A stretch of DNA of 64,000 nucleotides, taken from assembly GCF_003965815.1 (NCBI RefSeq), contig NZ_RXOE01000008.1, positions 62,001 through 126,000 of the forward strand, in the 5' to 3' direction. This DNA comes from Variovorax gossypii. Lineage in GTDB: Bacteria; Pseudomonadota; Gammaproteobacteria; Burkholderiales; Burkholderiaceae_C. A program made the position numbers and the translations under genes. The stretch's first letter is position 1; every line of letters begins with the position of its first letter. The notes under the pieces were generated by a model. The model was not told the DNA's origin. It was given only the letters and a program-made list of their open reading frames with translations, and searched no databases. This document shows positions 58,980 through 64,000 of the stretch, piece after piece.

Positions 58980-59792
58980 TCAGGGCATCACTTCGAGGGT
59001 GGCCGCGTAGTTCAGGCGGCGTTCCTTGGCTTGCGGCACCGTGGTCTTGTTGTCCTTGGTGCTGGCGTCGAGCCAGTACATGCCGGCAGTCGGCCAGGTC
59101 ACGCTGAACTGGCCCTTGTCGTCGGTCTTGAGCTTGATTTCCTCGAGCTTGTCGCGGTACTGCGTGTTGCCCGCAGTCACCGTCACTTCGAGTCCCTTGG
59201 CGGGCTGGCCGTCGAGGTTCAGCGTGAAGGTGGCCTTCTCGCCCTTGACCAGGTCGGTCGGGCTGCCGGCGGCGATGAGCTCCAGGCCCTGGCCGATCGG
59301 CTTGAGCGCGGAAGGCTTGCCGACCGTCACGAAGGTCTCGATGCGGCCGGACGACTGGGTGACCGTCACGTCCTGCGCGTCGGCCGGAATTTCCTTGCCG
59401 ATGGTTTCGGCCGTGCCGCGCGCGCGCTTGGTCTGGCCCGTGGCCTTGTCCTTCCAGCTCGCGAAGGCGCCGGCGTTGATCACCGCGATGCGGTAGGTGC
59501 CGGCCTGCGCCACGCTCACGTCGAACACGTTGCGCAGCTTGAGCTTGGCTTCGGTCTCGGGCTTGACGGTGCTGCCGTCGGGCGCGGTGATCTGCAGGCC
59601 GTCGAGGCGCAGCGGCGCATGGTTGGCGACGAACAGGTCGTTCGACACGGCTGCGTCGACCGTCACGGTGTCGGCCTTGGAGAACACGGTGGAGGAGGGC
59701 AGCAGCCAGGCGTTGTGCGCCTGGGCGAGCGATGCGGCGGCCGACAGGGCAATGGCGAGGGAGGCAACGCGCAGTTTGATGAATCGGGTCAT
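58980..59792 (-). CDS. Periplasmic DUF4198 protein
   Basis: A 270-residue exported protein. Signal peptide about 1-25 (MTRFIKLRVASLAIALSAAA ... AQA), giving a mature N-terminus beginning His-Asn-Ala-Trp. The body is beta-rich, with a likely Ig-like or carboxypeptidase-regulatory-like half (about 170-265: GEKATFTLNLDGQPAKGLEV). DUF4198 proteins occur with TonB receptors and metal uptake genes; a metal-chaperone or carrier role is suspected, not shown. The N-terminal His could bind a metal. It is 38 bp upstream of apbE. Confidence 0.87.
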   Translation of the reverse strand: MTRFIKLRVASLAIALSAAASLAQAHNAWLLPSSTVFSKADTVTVDAAVSNDLFVANHAPLRLDGLQITAPDGSTVKPETEAKLKLRNVFDVSVAQAGTYRIAVINAGAFASWKDKATGQTKRARGTAETIGKEIPADAQDVTVTQSSGRIETFVTVGKPSALKPIGQGLELIAAGSPTDLVKGEKATFTLNLDGQPAKGLEVTVTAGNTQYRDKLEEIKLKTDDKGQFSVTWPTAGMYWLDASTKDNKTTVPQAKERRLNYAATLEVMP

Positions 59793-59856
59793 GGCAGTTC
59801 CTTGTGTGTGGAGGGCCGGCGGTGAAAGGGCCGTGCGGTACTGGGGCGGATACTGG

Positions 59857-60390
59857 TCAGGGCTTGAGTTCGAGCTTGATCTCGCCGAGCTCTTCCTTGC
59901 CCGTGGCGGTCGGCTGAGCCGCCGCCGTCGGAGGCCACTGGAAGGGAATGCTCACGACCTCGCGGCCGCCGACTTCGCGCGCGGCCTCGACCACGAGCTT
60001 GTAGGCGCCCGGAGCGAGCTTGGGCATCGGCGCCGTGCCTTCGGTGAAGCTCAGCTGGTGCTTGCCGGCCGGCTTGGTCGCGCCCGTCACGCCGTCGACC
60101 GGCACCGAGAGTTCGCGGCCGCCGCGGCGCCACCACTGGCGCATGTCCTTCAGCCACTTCGTGCCTTCGCCCTCGGGGTTGTTGGTCTTGGTGCGCACGT
60201 CGTACCAGACGGCCAGCGTGCCGGCGACGGTGTTGTCCGCGCGTTCGATCCAGGTCGCCACGTAGGGGCGGTGGTACTCGGAGACGTTCAGCCGGGGAAT
60301 TTCGATGTTGACGGCCAGCCCCGACGCGAAGGCCGGAGCCGCGAACAGCGCCGACATGGCCAGCGGCGCGAGTGAGTAGCGAACGTGCAC
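59857..60390 (-). CDS. Periplasmic DUF2271 protein with an ApbE flavinylation motif
   Basis: A 177-residue exported protein (signal peptide about 1-23, ending AFASG). It contains the motif Asp99-GVTGA-Thr105 (VDGVTGATKPAG), which fits the D-x-x-(S/T)-G-A-(S/T) sequence that ApbE modifies; FMN would be linked to Thr105. The rest is a beta-sandwich-like domain with aromatic clusters (YVATWIERADNT, KDMRQWWRRGG). It lies between the PepSY and DUF4198 genes, 42 and 64 bp away. I infer a periplasmic electron carrier. Confidence 0.9.
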   Translation of the reverse strand: MHVRYSLAPLAMSALFAAPAFASGLAVNIEIPRLNVSEYHRPYVATWIERADNTVAGTLAVWYDVRTKTNNPEGEGTKWLKDMRQWWRRGGRELSVPVDGVTGATKPAGKHQLSFTEGTAPMPKLAPGAYKLVVEAAREVGGREVVSIPFQWPPTAAAQPTATGKEELGEIKLELKP

Positions 60391-60432
60391 GGGAAACCTC
60401 TTTCCTGGATCTGGATGGATTGATGAACGAAA

Positions 60433-61080
60433 TCAGTGAATGAACAGCAGCGCGAGCAGCACCGGCACGACCAGCCCCATGCCGACCATCGGCCAGGTGA
60501 AAGGCCGGTTGCCCGCATGCATCTTGAGAATGAAGAGGCCCGTGATCGAGAAGACCAGGGCGGCGCCCGCGAAGATGTCGATGAACCAGCTCCACGCGGC
60601 GCCGGTGTTGCGGCCCTTGTGGAGGTCGTTGAGGTAGGAGAGCCAGCCGCGGTCGGTACGCTCGTATTCGATCTCGCCGTCGGACAGGCTCAGGCGCAGC
60701 CAGGCGTCGCCGCCGGGGCGGGGGAGCGAAAGGTAGATCTCGTCGTCGGACCACTCGGCCTCGCGGCCGGAGGTGCCGATGTCCCAGTGCTTCTGCACCC
60801 AGGCCTGGAGTTCGGTGGGAAGAGGGGCCTTGCCCTTGAGGGCCTTGGCGGCGGGCAGCTGCTTTTCGAGCTGGGCGCGCAGGGCTTCGTCGATCGTGCC
60901 GTTCAGCTTGGTGACGACGGGCTTGGCCTCGATCTGGCTCGCGTGATTGAGGGTGAAGCCCGTCACGCTGAACAGGATCATGCCGATGAGGCAGATCGCC
61001 GAACTCACCCAGTGCCATTCGTGCAGGGTCTTGAGCCAATAGGCACGGCGGCGGTTGTCGGGGCGGGTGGCGGCAGTCAT
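60433..61080 (-). CDS. PepSY-associated transmembrane protein
   Basis: A 215-residue protein with three membrane helices (about 24-46, 162-187, 193-214) and a periplasmic PepSY-like domain between the first two. His20 and His23 precede helix 1, His46 follows it, and His154 and His188 flank helix 2; these could ligate heme, as suggested for PepSY-TM reductases. It is the first gene of the five-gene operon and has a Fur-box-like site 28-42 bp upstream of its start. It probably carries electrons across the membrane. Confidence 0.9.
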   Translation of the reverse strand: MTAATRPDNRRRAYWLKTLHEWHWVSSAICLIGMILFSVTGFTLNHASQIEAKPVVTKLNGTIDEALRAQLEKQLPAAKALKGKAPLPTELQAWVQKHWDIGTSGREAEWSDDEIYLSLPRPGGDAWLRLSLSDGEIEYERTDRGWLSYLNDLHKGRNTGAAWSWFIDIFAGAALVFSITGLFILKMHAGNRPFTWPMVGMGLVVPVLLALLFIH

Positions 61081-61107
61081 CGAAGGCGCGGATTTTATCC
61101 GTGCGAA

Positions 61108-61122
61108 TGAGAATGACTGTTA
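61108..61122. promoter_or_regulatory. Fur-box-like site upstream of the PepSY operon
   Basis: TGAGAATGACTGTTA matches the 7-1-7 Fur pattern at 10 of 14 positions, and its flanks extend it to a 23-bp imperfect palindrome (61104-61126, CGAAT...ATTCG). Confidence 0.65.
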
Positions 61123-61145
61123 TTCGTGGGTGGTTAAGTTACGTA

Positions 61146-61172
61146 AAGCAATAAAAAACGGGACCGAAGTCC
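61146..61172 (-). terminator. Terminator of bfr
   Basis: ACGGGAC/GTCCCGT stem with a 4-base loop followed by TTTTTTATT on the minus strand, about 30 bp after the bfr stop. Confidence 0.88.
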
Positions 61173-61200
61173 CGTCGATTGGTGAGAGGCAGGCCCCGCC

Positions 61201-61677
61201 TTATTCGAGTTCGCCCATCTGCGACTGCAGGTAGTTCTGCAGTCCGACCCTGTCGATCAGGTCGATCTGGGTCTCGAGGAAGTCGATGTGTTCCTCGGTG
61301 TCGTCCAGGATCTCCTGGAGCAGGTCGCGCGAGACATAGTCGCGCACCGATTCGCAATGCGCGATGCCGTCCTTGATGGTGGCCTGCGCGCCGGTCTCGG
61401 CGCCGAGGTCGCAGCGCAGCAGTTCGGGCACGTCCTCGCCGATGTTCAGCTTGCCCAGGTCCTGCAGGTTCGGCAGGCCGTCGAGCATGAAGATGCGGTC
61501 CATCAGCTTGTCGGCGTGCTTCATCTCGCCGATGGATTCCTCGTATTCCTTCTTCGCCAGCTTGTCCAGGCCCCAGTGCTTGAGCATGCGGTAGTGCAGG
61601 AAGTACTGGTTGATCGCGGTCAGCTCGTTCTTGAGCTGCGCCTGCAGATGTTCGATGACTTTGGGGTCGCCCTTCAT
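61201..61677 (-). CDS. bfr: Bacterioferritin
   Basis: A 158-residue four-helix-bundle iron-storage protein. Ferroxidase-centre residues are visible: Glu18 (LQAQLKNELTAINQYFLHYR), Glu51 and His54 (EYEESIGEMKHADKLMDRIF), Glu94-type position in the third helix, and Glu127/His130 (LDDTEEHIDFLETQIDL). The heme-ligand Met52 is present. Twenty-four subunits store iron as mineral; Bfd at 52.8 kb would release it. AAGGA precedes the ATG (61675-61677). It is upstream of, but separately terminated from, the PepSY operon. Confidence 0.96.
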   Translation of the reverse strand: MKGDPKVIEHLQAQLKNELTAINQYFLHYRMLKHWGLDKLAKKEYEESIGEMKHADKLMDRIFMLDGLPNLQDLGKLNIGEDVPELLRCDLGAETGAQATIKDGIAHCESVRDYVSRDLLQEILDDTEEHIDFLETQIDLIDRVGLQNYLQSQMGELE

Positions 61678-61726
61678 GATTTTTTCCTTGTTCTGAAAGC
61701 GGTGATTGTCAGAGGCGCAAAGGAGC

Positions 61727-61740
61727 GTTTGCAAGCAAAC
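61727..61740. repeat. Short palindrome upstream of bfr
   Basis: GTTTGC-AA-GCAAAC, a perfect inverted repeat 50 bp upstream of the bfr start codon, possibly an operator. Confidence 0.35.
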
Positions 61741-61848
61741 CCATGCTGCGCCGGTCTGCATGCGTGTGATGGTGATACACGTTCGTATTGAGGCGGCTGC
61801 GAGGGTGTTCCGAAGCCATCGTGAACATAGCGACTTGCAATACTTTTA

Positions 61849-61890
61849 ATAGATATCAACTATCAAAATTATCTGATTGGTAGTTATACT
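61849..61890 (+). promoter_or_regulatory. OxyR site and promoter of ahpC
   Basis: ATAG-n7-CTAT (61849-61863), a 7-bp spacer, then ATCT-n7-AGTT (61871-61885) match the tandem OxyR pattern, the first half perfectly. A -10 TATACT (61885-61890) follows with a poor -35, as expected for an activated promoter. Confidence 0.72.
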
Positions 61891-61931
61891 GATGGCTCGC
61901 CCTTTTCATCAGCCATCACAAGGAAGCATCA

Positions 61932-62504
61932 ATGTCCCTGATCAATACCGAAATCGTCCCCTTCAAGGCCACCGCTTATCACAACGGCAAGTTCGTGCCC
62001 GTCAGCAACGAGAACTTCAAGGGCAAGTGGTCGGTCGTGGTGTTCTACCCGGCTGACTTTACGTTCGTGTGTCCCACCGAACTCGGCGACCTGGCCGATC
62101 ACTACGCCGAATTCCAGAAGCTGGGCGTCGAGATCTATGGCGTGTCGACCGACACCCACTTCACCCACAAGGCATGGCACGACACCTCGGACACCATCGG
62201 CAAGGTCAAGTACCCGCTGATCGGCGACCCGAGCCAGCAACTGGCCCGTGCTTTCCAGGTGCTGATCGAAGAAGGCGAAGACGCCGGCCTGGCCTACCGT
62301 GGCACCTTCGTGATCGACCCCGAAGGCAAGATCAAGACCATCGAAGTGCACGACAACGGCATCGGCCGTGACGCCGCCGAACTGCTGCGCCGCGTGAAGG
62401 CTGCCCAGTACGTCGCCGCTCACCCCGGTGAAGTCTGCCCCGCCAAGTGGACCGAAGGCGCCGAAACGCTGAAGCCCTCGTTCGACCTCGTCGGCAAGAT
62501 CTAA
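61932..62504 (+). CDS. ahpC: Alkyl hydroperoxide reductase subunit C (peroxiredoxin)
   Basis: A 190-residue typical 2-Cys peroxiredoxin that reduces peroxides. The peroxidatic Cys47 is in FYPADFTFVCPTELGDLA and the resolving Cys169 in GEVCPAKW. ahpF, its reductase, follows 91 bp later beyond a terminator-like hairpin that may lower ahpF expression. The promoter has an OxyR-type site. Confidence 0.98.
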   Translation: MSLINTEIVPFKATAYHNGKFVPVSNENFKGKWSVVVFYPADFTFVCPTELGDLADHYAEFQKLGVEIYGVSTDTHFTHKAWHDTSDTIGKVKYPLIGDPSQQLARAFQVLIEEGEDAGLAYRGTFVIDPEGKIKTIEVHDNGIGRDAAELLRRVKAAQYVAAHPGEVCPAKWTEGAETLKPSFDLVGKI

Positions 62505-62520
62505 GCGCCTCCCGCGCGAA

Positions 62521-62553
62521 AGCCCGGGCGCTCACGAGGCCCCGGGCTTTTTT
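62521..62553 (+). terminator. Terminator-like hairpin between ahpC and ahpF
   Basis: AGCCCGGG/CCCGGGCT arms around a 12-base loop followed by TTTTTT. Confidence 0.78.
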
Positions 62554-62595
62554 GTCCCCAGTTGATAGTTTTCCGTTATCGAAAGAGAGTCCCTC

Positions 62596-64000
62596 ATGCT
62601 CGACGCAAGCACCAAAGCCCAATTGAAGAGTTACCTCGAACGCGCCACGCAGCCGATCGAGATCGTCGCCTCGCTCGACGACAGCAAGGCCTCGGGCGAG
62701 ATGCTGTCGCTGCTGAAGGACGTCGCCGAGTCGTCCCCGCTGGTCAGGCTGACCGAAAGCCGCGACGACAACCACCGCAAGCCCTCGTTCTCGGTCAACC
62801 GCCCGAGCGAAAACCATGGCCCGCGCTTCGCCGGCCTGCCGATGGGCCACGAATTCACGTCGCTGATCCTTGCCCTGCTGCAGATCGGCGGCTATCCCCC
62901 GAAGGTCGAGCAGGCCGTGCTCGACCAGATCAAGGCGCTCGACGGCGACTTCGAGTTCGAGATCTACGTCTCGCTCACCTGCCACAACTGCCCCGACGTG
63001 GTCCAGGCACTGAACCTGATGGCCGTGCAGAACCCGCGCATCCGCACCACGATGATCGAAGGCGGCACTTTCCAGGACGAAGTCAAGGAACGCCAGATCA
63101 TGGCCGTGCCGACTGTGTTCCTCAACGGCACCGAGTTCGGCCAGGGCCGCATGAGCCTGGAGGAAATCCTCGCCAAGATCGACACCAGCGGCGTCGAGCG
63201 CGAAGCGAAGAAGATCGCCGGCAAGGACCCGTTCGACGTGCTGATCGTCGGCGGCGGCCCCGCGGGCGCCGCGGCTGCCGTGTACGCCGCGCGCAAGGGC
63301 ATCCGCACCGGCGTCGCCTCCGAGCGTTTCGGTGGCCAGGTGCTCGACACCATGGGCATCGAGAACTTCATCTCGATCAAGGAAACCGAAGGACCGAAGT
63401 TCGCTCACGCGCTCGAGGAGCATGTGCGCGACTACGACGTCGACATCATGAACCTGCAGCGTGCCAAGGCGCTGGTGCCGGGCAACGGCCTCATCGAAGT
63501 GCAGCTCGAGAGCGGCGCTTCGCTCAAGAGCAAGTCGGTCATCATCTCGACCGGCGCGCGCTGGCGCAACATCAACGTGCCCGGCGAGCACGAGTTCAAG
63601 AACAAGGGCGTGGCCTACTGCCCGCACTGCGACGGCCCGCTGTTCAAGGGCAAGCGCGTCGCGGTGATCGGCGGCGGCAACTCGGGCGTCGAAGCGGCGA
63701 TCGACCTCGCCGGCATCGTGGGCCACGTCACTCTGATCGAGTTCGACACGCAGTTGCGCGCCGACGCGGTCCTGCAGCGCAAGCTCAGGAGCCTGAAGAA
63801 CGTCGACGTGTTCACCAACGCGCAGACCACCGAGATCACTGGCGACCAGAAGGTCAACGGCCTGATCTACAAGGACCGCGCGACGGGCGAGTCGAAGACG
63901 GTCGAGCTCGAGGGCGTGTTCATCCAGATCGGCCTGGTGCCCAACACCGATTGGCTCAAGGGCACGGTCGAGCTGTCGAGGCACGGCGAGATCATCGTCG
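62596..64000 (+). CDS. ahpF: Alkyl hydroperoxide reductase subunit F (C-terminus beyond window)
   Basis: The visible 468 residues of about 520 begin MLDASTKAQLKSYLERATQP. The N-terminal thioredoxin-like domain has its CHNC redox pair in YVSLTCHNCPDVVQ. The FAD-binding domain starts DVLIVGGGPAGAAAAVYAAR, the thioredoxin-reductase-type CPHC pair is in VAYCPHCDGPLFKGKR, and the NADH site is AVIGGGNSGVEAAIDLAG. It passes NADH electrons to AhpC. The ATG at 62596 follows GAAAGAGAGT. The gene is open at the right edge. Confidence 0.97.
   Translation, partial: MLDASTKAQLKSYLERATQPIEIVASLDDSKASGEMLSLLKDVAESSPLVRLTESRDDNHRKPSFSVNRPSENHGPRFAGLPMGHEFTSLILALLQIGGYPPKVEQAVLDQIKALDGDFEFEIYVSLTCHNCPDVVQALNLMAVQNPRIRTTMIEGGTFQDEVKERQIMAVPTVFLNGTEFGQGRMSLEEILAKIDTSGVEREAKKIAGKDPFDVLIVGGGPAGAAAAVYAARKGIRTGVASERFGGQVLDTMGIENFISIKETEGPKFAHALEEHVRDYDVDIMNLQRAKALVPGNGLIEVQLESGASLKSKSVIISTGARWRNINVPGEHEFKNKGVAYCPHCDGPLFKGKRVAVIGGGNSGVEAAIDLAGIVGHVTLIEFDTQLRADAVLQRKLRSLKNVDVFTNAQTTEITGDQKVNGLIYKDRATGESKTVELEGVFIQIGLVPNTDWLKGTVELSRHGEIIV

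Overview
The window is high-GC, densely packed DNA from a beta-proteobacterium of the order Burkholderiales, most likely family Comamonadaceae and probably Variovorax or a close relative. The evidence is the mix of gene types: an orphan Bug-family solute-binding protein beside a CaiB CoA-transferase, EarP next to EF-P, a phasin, a surE-pcm-nlpD-rpoS operon, and an RpoD with a long Lys/Ala-rich N-terminus. The genus is an inference; no rRNA gene is present. Most of the window is ordinary chromosome. I see no prophage, insertion sequence, CRISPR array or integrated element.

Layout. 1-3.9 kb: LysR regulator (cut by the window start) divergent from an HMG-CoA-lyase-type gene, a CaiB/BaiF CoA-transferase and a Bug-family binding protein. 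3.9-6.7 kb: minus-strand operon of an MFS drug exporter, an HPP/CBS membrane protein and a Gdx-type guanidinium exporter. 6.8-11.4 kb: dnaG-rpoD. 11.5-15.4 kb: YihY membrane protein, HSD10-like dehydrogenase, phasin, thioesterase, a small periplasmic protein and CsbD. 15.5-21.8 kb: pncB, a NhaD-type antiporter, a 2-hydroxyacid dehydrogenase, rmuC and an MFS gene. 21.9-24.7 kb: a DHA2 efflux pump, an unknown protein and a TetR regulator, with a clear operator in the pump promoter. 24.7-31.1 kb: a LOG protein, efp/earP, an M20 peptidase and a lipoprotein gamma-glutamyltransferase. 31.2-38.3 kb: uvrC-pgsA-EamA transporter; a LysR regulator divergent from a haloacetate-dehalogenase-like hydrolase and tartrate dehydrogenase; HU and tRNA-Val. 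38.4-49.7 kb: ppiD, a phosphatase, small stress genes, tRNA-His, an H-NS protein, a quinone reductase, surE-pcm-nlpD-rpoS, rlmD and a Bax-inhibitor-like protein.

49.9-64 kb is the most coherent block and reads as an iron and oxidative-stress island. On the minus strand, in transcription order, it holds bacterioferritin, then PepSY membrane protein - DUF2271 - DUF4198 - ApbE flavin transferase - NADPH flavoreductase, then a Fiu-like TonB-dependent receptor - PiuC hydroxylase, then Bfd - a tiny membrane ORF - TonB - ExbB - ExbD - HemP. Fur-box-like sequences precede the PepSY, receptor, bfd and hemP genes. On the plus strand, ahpC (with an OxyR-type site) and ahpF end the window.

The five-gene PepSY-to-flavoreductase cluster is the best candidate for a little-described system. 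The DUF2271 protein carries a textbook ApbE flavinylation motif ending at Thr105, and an ApbE is encoded two genes downstream. I infer a chain from cytoplasmic NADPH through the membrane PepSY protein to a covalently flavinylated periplasmic protein, possibly to reduce ferric siderophores delivered by the adjacent receptor.
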